A stretch of DNA of 64,000 nt, from positions 38,118-102,117 of the forward strand of contig JAZNRE010000014.1 of assembly GCA_045590535.1 (NCBI GenBank), written 5' to 3'. The position numbers were made by a program, and so were the translations under genes. The notes under the pieces were generated by a model. The model was not told the origin of the DNA. It made no database searches and worked only from the letters and a program-made list of their open reading frames with translations. The DNA is from UMGS755 sp045590535. Lineage in GTDB: Bacteria > Bacillota > Clostridia > UBA1381 > UBA9506. Of this stretch, positions 1 through 8,900 are shown one piece after another. The number at the start of each line of letters is the position of its first letter. Within the stretch, counting starts at the first letter, position 1.

Positions 1-1
1 C

Positions 2-145
2 GACGATATATATCTTTCAGTAATTCAAAATCCATCAAATTCTCTACAATATTTAACCAGTATTATACCAAAAACTTTTACAGTTTCAATGTTACCCACC
101 ATATCTTACGATAGTGGATATGGTTATATAAAAGCAAAGGAGTGA
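2..145 (+). CDS. 3' end of a phage structural (tail) protein, partial
   Basis: An open frame runs from the window edge to a TGA at 143-145 and gives 47 residues ending in GYGYIKAKE. Its stop lies four bases before the next start, and the ribosome binding site of that next gene (AAAGGAG) is inside its last codons, the tight packing usual for phage late genes. Position directly upstream of the tail fibre-like gene suggests a tail or baseplate protein, but too little is present to name it. Confidence 0.6.
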   Translation, partial: DDIYLSVIQNPSNSLQYLTSIIPKTFTVSMLPTISYDSGYGYIKAKE

Positions 146-149
146 TATT

Positions 150-455
150 ATGACAATTAATAGCTCACAATTACAGCCAAAATTAGGTTATGTAGAAGTT
201 GAAATTGACGGAATTAGAAAATATAAAAATATTACTAGCGGTGCTATCATCGACCCCAATGATATAACTTATCTACATCACGAAGAAATTAACGCAATGG
301 TTGTTTCAAAAATTCGTGAAAAATATGACATTAATGAAGAATTTAAAATGACAAATTTAGGAATTGTCAATCCAGAAAATCAAGATTATGTCGAATACAG
401 AAATTACGTCCAAGAGTGTGTAGATTGGGGTAATGCTCAAGAAAATTCGCAATAA
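150..455 (+). CDS. small phage protein of unknown function, tail region
   Basis: A 101-residue acidic protein beginning MTINSSQLQPK. It has no signal peptide, membrane segment or recognisable motif. The start is supported by AAAGGAG at 136-142. It sits between a partial structural gene and a large tail fibre-like gene, all on one strand with short gaps, so it is probably co-transcribed and may be a small tail accessory or assembly protein. The family is not recognised. Base composition is strongly A/T-rich like the rest of the prophage. Confidence 0.65.
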   Translation: MTINSSQLQPKLGYVEVEIDGIRKYKNITSGAIIDPNDITYLHHEEINAMVVSKIREKYDINEEFKMTNLGIVNPENQDYVEYRNYVQECVDWGNAQENSQ

Positions 456-491
456 ATAGAAAAGAAATAGAAGAGGGGGTGTAGACTCTTA

Positions 492-3400
492 ATGGCAGAA
501 TTTTATAAATCCGCTTATAACGGCATCGAAATTGACGAAGAGATTACTTATGTAAAAACTACAGCGAGAAAAAAAATTGAAGAAAATGAAAAACAAATTC
601 AAGACTTAAAAGACAGTGTTGCCAAAGAAAAAAATGTTGTTAAATATATGGAAAAAAACCAACCCAGTGGATATTTAGGGTTGGACGAAACTGGTAAGTT
701 TGATGGTAGTTTTATTGAAGAAGGTTCTATTTCATTAGAAAAATTAGATGCAGATGTGCAAGACGGAATCAATAATGCTAATAAAATCAATTCTGATGAA
801 TTTGCAAATGCATTAAAGGACACTATTAGCGGCGAGGTTATTAGAGTTGATGATGTTTCACCTTTAGAGCACATGGCGAAGGTGAAGGTTAGTCGAAAAA
901 ATGTGTTTGATTATAAAAGAGCGGTAACAGCATCAAACGAAACAACCATAGACGGCGATGTTATCACAACCAATTTTAAAAATGGTGCGGTTTATTTTAA
1001 TATAAGAGGTTTTACTTCAAGAACTGTTTTGCCCGAAGGAACATACACTGCAACAATTGTTCCTGTGAGCGAAACTTTTAGGGTGTTGGCTATTGTATAC
1101 GACACAGCAGGCAATACTATTGCCAGCAAAATACTGGCTTCTTCAAGTGGTGTTCTCACATTTACATTTACGGCAAATTCAGACTTTGTGTTTTCGCTTG
1201 CAGGTGACTATGGCGGTGGCGTCCTTGGGACTTTTTCGTACAAGATACAAATTGAAGAGGGGGACAAATCAACAGGGTGGCTGCCTTATGTTGATGATAT
1301 CGCCTCTGTAAAAGTTACACGCTATGGCAAAAATCCTTTTTGGGTTGATGCCTATCTTGAAAATCGCGCAAACAAAGATATAATTCCGGCAACAAAAATT
1401 TCAGAGGATAGCTTCACCCTCATAAGCAACTATAACGGTTATCAGTATTTTGGTAGCCCTTTGAGATTATTTGATTCCGCAAAAAACCTTGAAGGAAAAA
1501 CCATTATGGTATCAGGCACGTGGGAGGCATCCAACCAAAATAGTGGTGCTCTTCGTGTACAATGGATTACACCGGATAACAGGCTGGTTGGCAATATAAT
1601 TGCGACTGCCTACACCAGTGGTCAAGTCAAAAGCGGAACAATACCGCCAATGCCGGAAGAGGGCTGTGCTCTTGCGTTGTTTGTATATCTAAACTACGAT
1701 AAAACTCTTGCCAAAGGCGACACAGTTACATACGAAAATATTCAGGTTGAGATTGGAGATAAAGCAACCGAGTATGAGCGATATACGCCCATGGAGGAGT
1801 ATAAACCCGAAGCAGACGGCACCATCGAGATTCCTTCGTTGTCGCCGACAATGACATTGTTGACAGATACAGAAGGAGCAAAAATTCATATAGAATATAA
1901 CCGTGATGCCAACAAGCTATATAATGATTTATTGACAATGGTCGCCAATCCGGAAGCGGGGGGTGAGAACAATATTTTATCTAACAAATACATTGGTGCA
2001 GAATTTTTACATTTGAACCCTGATGATTTTGAAGGAGGTAGTATTAGTTCAACAACCGGTGAAGAAGAGGGATATTCCAGTGTTAGATTCAGAAGTAAAT
2101 CATATTACACAAATACAAAAACTCAATACTCAGTATCTAAAACGGTACAGAATTTTATAAAGTTTGATTTTTATAATCTTGTTGATGGTGAATATGTTTT
2201 TGTTGAAGAAATAACATTCTTTGACAGCAAAAACTTTACTGGGGAAAAGATATTAGATTTTTCTGCAAAGGCTGATTATTTTAGAATCGTAGTATCAGTA
2301 GGTGGAACGGATACTGTTTCGTTAGAAGAGGCATTAGAAGATATTCTGATATTCTCTAAATGTGCTTCTCTCGAAACTTCCAAAGTGATTGCTCAATTAC
2401 AAGGAAATAAGAACTTGGTCGGTAACAAAGCAAATATACTTTATCCTGTTGATTTAAAAACTGGATGCCAGTTAACATTTTCAACAAGTGACGGAAGTAA
2501 GCTTGCTGAAACAATAAAAGTACAATTTCATGATGACAACAAAGAACAAATAGATTATTATTCTTTTTTTATTAATACATCAGCCAGGACTATTGCACTT
2601 CCGTTTGACGTGAAATACATTTCGCTTAACATTGTACCCAGTGTTCCAATTCAAATAGAAATTGGCACAGAAAAAACTGAGTATTTTGAGTATTGTTATA
2701 GTCTGCCTAAATTAAATGAAAATGTCCTTGAAATTGCGGAAGATGTTAATGAATTAAATAAAACCCTAATCGATTCGATGAAAAGGGAACTTGCTCAATT
2801 AACAAGAACAAATTATAATGCAATTGGTGTCAGAAGTGACTTTTGTTTTCCTGCTATCTCAGACATTCATAATAATGCAAATGGATGGAATAGATTTAAA
2901 GATTATGCTTCAAAATACGGACAATTTTTTGATTGTTGTATGTGCTTTGGCGACAATGTAACTTCACCAACAGATGATACAACTTGGTTTGATATTTCGA
3001 ATATGGCTAAACCATTATTATTTACAGTTGGTAACCATGATGTGGCATACGGTAACAGTTTGGCATTATCACAGAATGAAATTTATAACCGATATACGAA
3101 ACCGTTGATTGATAATGGTTTTGTCGATAATGTTTCAACACCATATTATTATAAGGATTTTACAGACAAAAAAATTCGAGTTATAACCATTATGGAGTAT
3201 GAGGCAAGTGATACATCAACAACTCCACAGTGGTATATGTGGCAAAGATATTTAACAAGCGAACAGTTGCAATGGTTTGCAGATACGCTATATAATACAC
3301 CAGCAGACTATCATGTGATTGTGACTTTGCATTCAATGGTTAATAGCGATAGTGTCGAGTATATTGAACATTCATTCTGTATTTCTAAAAGATTGGCAAG

Positions 3401-3833
3401 AAACATTTATGCCGAGCATTATATTAATATGTCTGGTGATCCGTTAGGGGATATTGTAAATGCCTTTGTTAATAGTTTGAACATCTCAAAGACATATACA
3501 AACGGTGCGGGTGAACTTAATCAATCCACAGTAAACAAAGATTTTACATCAAGGGTAAGTGGTAATTTTGTATGCTTTATAGGTGGACACACTCATGAGC
3601 CAAGAGTTATTAAAAATACAAATTATCCATATCAGTTGCAAATTGTTTTACCATCTGCGTGTTCAACCCCCAGCAGACTAGCAGATGATATTGTAATTTA
3701 TGACGCCAACACAAGAGATAATTTTTATGTTATAGCGGTCGATACAGACCACAGAATTATCAAGCTGAAAAAGGTTGGGGAAACAAAAACGATTGATGGA
3801 AGAACAAGAGATCACGACTTCTTGTATTACTAA
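492..3833 (+). CDS. phage tail fibre-like protein with C-terminal metallophosphoesterase domain
   Basis: A 1113-residue protein. Residues 1-75 form a fibre-type N-terminus (charged helix about 25-50, then a GLDETGKFDGSF segment common in tail fibres). Residues about 130-780 are beta-rich repeated modules with two related starts (KVKVSRKNVFD and KVTRYGKNPFW), probably carbohydrate-binding or spacer modules. Residues about 780-1113 are a calcineurin-like phosphoesterase with the full set of metal ligands visible: SDIHNN (D791, H793), GDN (D821), GNHD (N848, H849), H947 and GHTH (H1033, H1035). It is therefore probably active and would face the host surface during adsorption. The start has AGAGGGGGTG upstream. 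Base composition changes inside the gene (see findings). Role in attacking a phosphate-containing surface polymer is inferred. Confidence 0.8.
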   Translation: MAEFYKSAYNGIEIDEEITYVKTTARKKIEENEKQIQDLKDSVAKEKNVVKYMEKNQPSGYLGLDETGKFDGSFIEEGSISLEKLDADVQDGINNANKINSDEFANALKDTISGEVIRVDDVSPLEHMAKVKVSRKNVFDYKRAVTASNETTIDGDVITTNFKNGAVYFNIRGFTSRTVLPEGTYTATIVPVSETFRVLAIVYDTAGNTIASKILASSSGVLTFTFTANSDFVFSLAGDYGGGVLGTFSYKIQIEEGDKSTGWLPYVDDIASVKVTRYGKNPFWVDAYLENRANKDIIPATKISEDSFTLISNYNGYQYFGSPLRLFDSAKNLEGKTIMVSGTWEASNQNSGALRVQWITPDNRLVGNIIATAYTSGQVKSGTIPPMPEEGCALALFVYLNYDKTLAKGDTVTYENIQVEIGDKATEYERYTPMEEYKPEADGTIEIPSLSPTMTLLTDTEGAKIHIEYNRDANKLYNDLLTMVANPEAGGENNILSNKYIGAEFLHLNPDDFEGGSISSTTGEEEGYSSVRFRSKSYYTNTKTQYSVSKTVQNFIKFDFYNLVDGEYVFVEEITFFDSKNFTGEKILDFSAKADYFRIVVSVGGTDTVSLEEALEDILIFSKCASLETSKVIAQLQGNKNLVGNKANILYPVDLKTGCQLTFSTSDGSKLAETIKVQFHDDNKEQIDYYSFFINTSARTIALPFDVKYISLNIVPSVPIQIEIGTEKTEYFEYCYSLPKLNENVLEIAEDVNELNKTLIDSMKRELAQLTRTNYNAIGVRSDFCFPAISDIHNNANGWNRFKDYASKYGQFFDCCMCFGDNVTSPTDDTTWFDISNMAKPLLFTVGNHDVAYGNSLALSQNEIYNRYTKPLIDNGFVDNVSTPYYYKDFTDKKIRVITIMEYEASDTSTTPQWYMWQRYLTSEQLQWFADTLYNTPADYHVIVTLHSMVNSDSVEYIEHSFCISKRLARNIYAEHYINMSGDPLGDIVNAFVNSLNISKTYTNGAGELNQSTVNKDFTSRVSGNFVCFIGGHTHEPRVIKNTNYPYQLQIVLPSACSTPSRLADDIVIYDANTRDNFYVIAVDTDHRIIKLKKVGETKTIDGRTRDHDFLYY

Positions 3834-3887
3834 TCAACTAAGGATGACCATTACTATTGGGCTTAAACAAAAGAAAGGGGTATGCAA

Positions 3888-5078
3888 ATGAAAATCTTTA
3901 TTGACCCGGGCCATAACCATGCAGGCGGCGATTTGGGTGCCGTGGGCAACGGCCTCAAAGAGCAGGATGTGACTTTTTTTATAGCAGAAAAATTAAAAGA
4001 ATTATGTATTTCTTGCGGACATGAAATAAAAATGAGTCGAAATAAAATTACAGATAGTGTGGGTAAAACTGTAGCAGAGAGCATCAATACTAGGTGCTCT
4101 CTCGCTAATTCTTGGAAAGCCGATTTGTTTATTAGTATTCATTGTAATGCCGGTGGCGGAACTGGTGTGGAGACATATGTTTATAGTAAAAATAGTGCGG
4201 CGTTACCCTGCGCACAACAAGTTCAAAAACAATTATCAAAAAATATCGGCTGGGCAGACAGAGGTGTTAAATTTCGCACAGATTTAGGTGTTTTGCGTGG
4301 GACGAGCATGCCTGCAATGTTGGTAGAATGTGGTTTCATCGATAATGATAGTGATGCAAATAAAATGAAAACAATGGTTGTAGAAATTGCTACGGCTATT
4401 TTTAAAGGACTTGGCTTTTCTGTTAATTCAAAAAATGTTAATCAAGAACAAACCGTAATGCGATTACCTAACGAAGTTTATGTTCAAGAAATAGAGCCAT
4501 CTAATTTTACGATAAAGCAATGCGGGTGTGCTAAGAACAATGTTAATGAAGTAAATTATTTTAACCTTGGATTTTTTACAACGCTACAAGGCGGTGGCAC
4601 AATTCCTGTTGGAAACTTAGCAATTGATGGGCGAATTATTTCTCAGGCAAAAGATAACGCCAACTGGATTAATTTATCTGGTAAAAAGCTAACCACAATT
4701 TACACTTCTAAAGATGGAAAGTGTGGAATCACAAAAATAGATAATTTAGATGATATTACTGGGTTAAAAACTGCTGTAAGTGGCATTCCTATTATCCTTG
4801 GGGGTAAATATATTTCCATGGACGATATTAAATCAGAAGGTTATTTTGGCAACGAGCTTTATGATACCTGGCATGGCTTTTTAGGCATCCGCCATGGCAA
4901 ACTCTGCTATGTGGCTGCAAAATGTGACTTTGGCCAAATGTGCTGGATGCTGGTTGCCCTGGGCATTTACGATGCCATTAAGCTTGACGGCGGAGGTAGT
5001 TTTATTCTGTATAACGGCAAAAAAATCCAAGCAACATCAGAAAATCGTATAATTGATAATATCGGTATTTGGAAATAA
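3888..5078 (+). CDS. phage endolysin: N-acetylmuramoyl-L-alanine amidase (Amidase_3) fused to a NAGPA-type phosphodiester glycosidase domain
   Basis: A 396-residue protein. Residues 1-180 are an Amidase_3 zinc amidase: DPGHN, the ligand Glu in LKEQD, SIHCN and the catalytic Glu in VECGFID are all present, so it should cut the MurNAc-L-Ala bond of peptidoglycan. After a linker, residues about 215-396 match the phosphodiester glycosidase (NAGPA, DUF2233) fold, with WHGFLGIRHGK and KLDGGGS. I chose ATG 3888 over ATG 3882 because AAAGGGG at 3874-3880 is too close to 3882 but well spaced for 3888. It follows the tail gene and ends before a strong terminator, the usual lysis position; no holin is seen in the window. 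The domain pairing is unusual: most endolysins carry SH3, LysM or choline-binding modules instead. Confidence 0.85.
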   Translation: MKIFIDPGHNHAGGDLGAVGNGLKEQDVTFFIAEKLKELCISCGHEIKMSRNKITDSVGKTVAESINTRCSLANSWKADLFISIHCNAGGGTGVETYVYSKNSAALPCAQQVQKQLSKNIGWADRGVKFRTDLGVLRGTSMPAMLVECGFIDNDSDANKMKTMVVEIATAIFKGLGFSVNSKNVNQEQTVMRLPNEVYVQEIEPSNFTIKQCGCAKNNVNEVNYFNLGFFTTLQGGGTIPVGNLAIDGRIISQAKDNANWINLSGKKLTTIYTSKDGKCGITKIDNLDDITGLKTAVSGIPIILGGKYISMDDIKSEGYFGNELYDTWHGFLGIRHGKLCYVAAKCDFGQMCWMLVALGIYDAIKLDGGGSFILYNGKKIQATSENRIIDNIGIWK

Positions 5079-5085
5079 TTAATTT

Positions 5086-5122
5086 AGGGTAGTAGATAAT
5101 TAAATCTACTACCCTATTTTTT
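5086..5122 (+). terminator. rho-independent terminator after the endolysin
   Basis: An 11-bp perfect stem (AGGGTAGTAGA at 5086-5096 with TCTACTACCCT at 5105-5115) is followed by six T at 5117-5122. It closes the prophage late transcript. Confidence 0.85.
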
Positions 5123-5403
5123 ACAATTTTTATATGGTATAATATATTTAAAGAAGATGGGTATTTTTAAATTTTTAGTGTTTTATTTTTTAATAACAAT
5201 ACTTCAAAAGTGTACAAATTATTGAAATGCTCTTATTAAAAAAAATAACATAGTTTAAAGTTGGTTTTGACCCTAATTTTGACCCTAACGGGACTTCAAT
5301 TTCGTGCATTTTATTGCATTTCAGTGCATAAACACAATGCCCCACAAATCGCACTGTTAAGCCAATTACCGCATAAACACTGGTTCTTTAAAAGGTGCTC
5401 GCA
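5123..5403. other. A/T-rich prophage end without a gene
   Basis: No convincing coding frame is visible. It contains two near-adjacent copies of TTTGACCCTAA (5266-5276 and 5278-5288). Short direct repeats of this kind beside an attachment site can be recombinase arm sites, but this is only a possibility. The frame open across 5261-5482 runs through the tRNA remnant and a terminator, so it is not taken as a gene. Confidence 0.5.
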
Positions 5404-5431
5404 GAGAGTTCAAATCTCTCCTTCTCCGCCA
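5404..5431 (+). other. tRNA 3'-end fragment (probably tRNA-Ser), prophage attachment site
   Basis: The bases form a complete T-arm and acceptor 3' strand: stem GAGAG, loop TTCAAAT, stem CTCTC, acceptor CTTCTCC, discriminator G and CCA. The matching acceptor 5' strand GGAGAAG, the D-arm and the anticodon arm are missing upstream, where the DNA is A/T-rich phage sequence. Acceptor sequence and G discriminator fit tRNA-Ser best. This is the expected product of integration into a tRNA gene, with the intact gene at the other prophage end outside the window. The next 40 bases form a terminator, as after a real tRNA. Confidence 0.8.
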
Positions 5432-5432
5432 C

Positions 5433-5472
5433 AAAAAAGCAAATGCCCTTTAGGGTGTTTGCTTTTTTTCTT
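5433..5472 (+). terminator. terminator following the first tRNA remnant
   Basis: A hairpin with arms AGCAAATGCCC and GGGTGTTTGCT is followed by a run of seven T. It looks like the native terminator of the tRNA whose 3' end survives here. Confidence 0.75.
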
Positions 5473-5784
5473 TGGAAAATGATATGAACCCAGGGCGCCG
5501 GGGACCGGCAAGAGAACTCCGTGCACGACCGCTGCCTCGTCACAACAAGCCTTAAGGCTCGTCATATTGAAAATATGACATCGCTTTTTTCGGCTGTTGC
5601 TCCTCTTTCATGAAAAGTCTCGCTCATATGTCTGCTCGTTTGTAAACGCACTCGCAACGACATATTTTCGCTAACAACTTTTTATGAGTGTTCTTTTGAA
5701 GGGAGTGCTAAGGAGTGGCAGAAACCCGCAGAATTTGAGGGGTATTCATGCCCCGAAAAATGATGCGCTGGTTTCAACTGTGCC
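5473..5784. other. gene-free stretch between two tRNA remnants
   Basis: I see no gene. The region contains a local inverted repeat (GTCATATTGAAAATATGAC, 5559-5577) and the first copy of a duplicated segment at 5597-5660. A frame open across 5684-5971 crosses the second tRNA remnant and its terminator and has no protein-like character. Confidence 0.5.
5597..5660 (+). repeat. imperfect direct repeat, copy 1
   Basis: This 64-base segment starts near TGCTCCTCTTTC and ends in CAACGA. It resembles 5882-5946 closely, including the shared CGTTTG and ACGCACTC/GCGCACTC blocks. Each copy lies downstream of a tRNA 3' remnant and its terminator, so the whole module was probably duplicated by repeated integration at one site. 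Confidence 0.65.
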
Positions 5785-5812
5785 CAGAGGGCAAATCTCT
5801 TCTTCTCCGCCA
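5785..5812 (+). other. second, diverged tRNA 3'-end fragment (old attachment site)
   Basis: The 28 bases match 5404-5431 at 24 positions, including AAATCTCT and CTTCTCCGCCA. The T-stem and T-loop are damaged (GGC in place of TTC), so this is a decayed copy and not a usable tRNA end. It separates the first unit from the degraded polyvalent gene to the right, consistent with an older element integrated at the same tRNA. Confidence 0.7.
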
Positions 5813-5837
5813 CGTCGCAGCAAACTGCGCTGCATTC

Positions 5838-5867
5838 AAAAAGCCCACTTTATAAGTGGGCTTTTTT
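5838..5867 (+). terminator. terminator following the second tRNA remnant
   Basis: Perfect hairpin AAGCCCACTT/AAGTGGGCTT followed by T6. It occupies the same place relative to the second tRNA remnant as 5433-5472 does to the first. The A-tract on the other side lets it also work on the minus strand. Confidence 0.75.
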
Positions 5868-5881
5868 CATATGCTTTGTTG

Positions 5882-5946
5882 CTGCTCCTCTTTCGCAAAA
5901 AGTCACGCTTGGCTCGTCTGTTCGTTTGCATGCGCACTCACAACGA
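5882..5946 (+). repeat. imperfect direct repeat, copy 2
   Basis: Second copy of the segment at 5597-5660. Its right end overlaps the stop of the minus-strand polyvalent remnant at 5938. Confidence 0.65.
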
Positions 5947-8900
5947 CTCGCTGTCGGCAAATTCCAGCTGATAGGCAAGGTCCTGCATCTGATTGGAAAG
6001 GTATCGGCTTCGGTTCTGTGTGTCGCGGACATATCCCCGTGCCCAACCTCTGTCCGGCAAATCCCGCTCATCGCCGCTCTCTTTGTATTTTGCTATAGCC
6101 TCCTCCGCCCGCTGAATACGGCGAACAGAAAGTCGAAGGTCAGGGTTTTCCGTTGGCGCCTCATTGGATACATACTTAATTTGTTCCGGGTCAAAAACCA
6201 TAGCCGAAGCGCCTTCGCCTTCGTGACCATTAATGTATACAATGCCGTCGTACCCTCTCCACTTTAATAACCTTCTTAACGATGCATTTGCAGGTGAATC
6301 ATATCGTTTTTCAAGAAAACCTTCCAACTTAGAGATAGAATTGTAGTCGTTTCTAGTGATGACGCCTTGGCGCAAAGCTTCATCTGCAACAACCAGAGCT
6401 GGCCAAATCCCTCTATCCTCTGCGATTAAGGGATTTTTCAAGTTCACATAAACTTCTTTAATGAACTTTCCGCCACGCGTCATGGCCTGCTCAGCTGAGC
6501 CAACATGAAAGCCAAAATCTCCTTTTTCAAAAACAGTAAATTCGCCATCTGTCGCATGGAAAAGAGGTATCAATTTGCCTTTCTCGTTTTTAAGCACCGT
6601 ATTAGAAAAATAATTCCGAACATCCTCAGTCAATACTCTGCCCTCAGCATCTGTATTGCTTATTCTTCTCTCTGATATTTCTCGTAGAAAACCATAAGCG
6701 CGTTTCTTCTCTCGTGGCGAACTGAGGTCGTATGATTGTATTCTTCCACTCCAATCGATAAATCCGCGCCTTCTCTCAAGGCTAACTCTTGCAGGCTCTT
6801 TAACCCCTGCCATCCTTTGATAAGTCTTTTGGGAATCATCACTTTGTTGCCATACGCTGTTGTTTCCTCCACCAGTTCCTCTTGTGCCCAATGCTTCGGT
6901 GTTCGAACTGCCATTTGTGTCACCATCTTTCAACAATGTATCTTGGCTATATTCTATCACAGAATCATTATCCGAATCAAGAGATTTTTGCAAAGCATCC
7001 TCGTTTTGCTGAATACGGCGAACCGACATAGGCTTGTCAAAAGATGAATTTTTTTCGCTCTTTTGGCGTATATTATTATTGACAACAGATACCTTTTGTG
7101 GTACACTGTTATCAAAAGATACCTTTCCATTATTGGCCTTTGAGCCGCTGACGGATTTATCCGGGAAGGGTATCTTTTTTATTTTACCAATGTTGTACGC
7201 TTCTTTTCCTTCTAAATTAACACCAACGCTTAGTGTAAGTCTATAATAATCCCCATCCAAATCTCTGAAATACGCTGTTCGGTAATCAAATCCGTCAGAC
7301 GCAAAATCTCCGCTATGTTGTTTTAAAGAAGGCTTGTGGTTGTCATATTGCGAAACCTGAATAACCTCATCAATCACACCCGCTGCATTTCCTTTTACGA
7401 GGTACAGCGTAGCATCATACTTGTCCTTACCAGCCAGTTTCCAAGCCGTTCTGCCGGTAATCTTTATAGTTTCTCCATTATCCAATGTAATTGCAATATC
7501 CTGACCATTCATTACCTTTTTCTTAACATAAGACATAATCTCATGCATTTGAATATCGGGGTTATCGCTATGAATAACTTTTTCATCAGCCTGCACATAC
7601 TGTCTACCATCCGGTAAGGTTTCAATACTCATTGAAACGCCCGGATAAATCTGTCGATACCCGGGCGAATCCTCTGCATAATAAACTCCCGGTGTGTTCG
7701 CAAGCGGCATAACCCGGTCTCGCCACCACTGATCCATACCAAGCCGCTCCTCGACCTCCCGAGCCTCTATCTCCCCTGCTGTATAGTAATACTTTTCCCA
7801 TTTCTCCTCATCGGTTCCGTCCCACATTTCCCGATTAGAGCCTTCTGTAAACCCTTCCCTACATTGAATTGCATGCTGTAGCTCATGAATCATTGTTTTC
7901 CTTGGATCTTTTGCGTTCATAGAAATGGTAATCACATCAGACACAGGGTTATAGGAGCCGTTATAGGTTACGGACTGATCGAAAGATAACCGTATATCCG
8001 CTAAATCCGGATATTGTCTAAATAGCTTTGGATGATGAACAACATCTCCAAGCCTAAATATCGGCTGCTCATATTCTAAAATATATTCATAGGCTTCTTG
8101 TTCTGAATATTGCGGTTCTTCCTTCAGCAGCTGTTCCACATCTTTCTTTATTCTCTGCTTGTAGGCTCCCTCTAAATCAAATTTCATCTCACTGTCATCA
8201 ATCTCAAACCGCCACTTTCCGTCAAGACCGACAAACCATCCAGTTTCCCGAAATATCTGTTCTTTAAGAGCCCCTTGCCGTCTCATGCGCTTGGCCTTGG
8301 AAAGCAGACCCTGATTCATCCCCGCAGCATGCTTTCCACCATAGCTGAATTTAACCTCTCCACTAATTCCTTTGCTCCGTGATCCTCTCTTTGCTGAGTT
8401 CTCTAAAACACTCTGGTATACTCTTTGTACCTCCTCAAAGTGATTCACCAAAGAGCGAATTTCTGTATTCTCACCACCAAAATAGTCGCTAAATGCCTTG
8501 CGAATGCTCTCTAAAATCTCACCCAGCTTGTCAATGACCTTCTGTGCCAGCTTTCTGTCTGCCCTTGCAATGCGTGAAATGGTATTGGGGTCACGCATCA
8601 CTTCAGCACAAAGGTCTGCCATGGCCTCTTCCAGCACATGCTCGTAAAGCTCCTCTTGCGTCATGCTGCTGTAGTCTTTTCCAATGGCGTCATAAGCCTC
8701 TAAAAGTGATTTGCGGTACCGTTCAAAACTCTCCAGATTCATGTCCTGGTTAACAATTTGCAAAAGCGCCCGAAATGCCGCAGGGTCATTCACCTTAAGG
8801 TCATGAAGAAACTCGTGGGAAATGGTGGCCAAAACCGGCTCGTCACTTGCCTGGTTAATATAAATTGTTCGTGTCTCCGGGTCATAATAGCCATTCAGTC

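Noticed and set aside
5404..5431. functional tRNA gene
   Set aside because: Only the T-arm and acceptor 3' strand exist; the D-arm, anticodon arm and GGAGAAG acceptor 5' strand are missing.
5261..5482. 73-codon plus-strand frame
   Set aside because: It runs through the tRNA remnant and the following terminator, has no ribosome binding site and no protein-like composition.
5684..5971. 95-codon plus-strand frame
   Set aside because: It crosses the second tRNA remnant, a terminator and the end of the polyvalent remnant; no start signal is seen.
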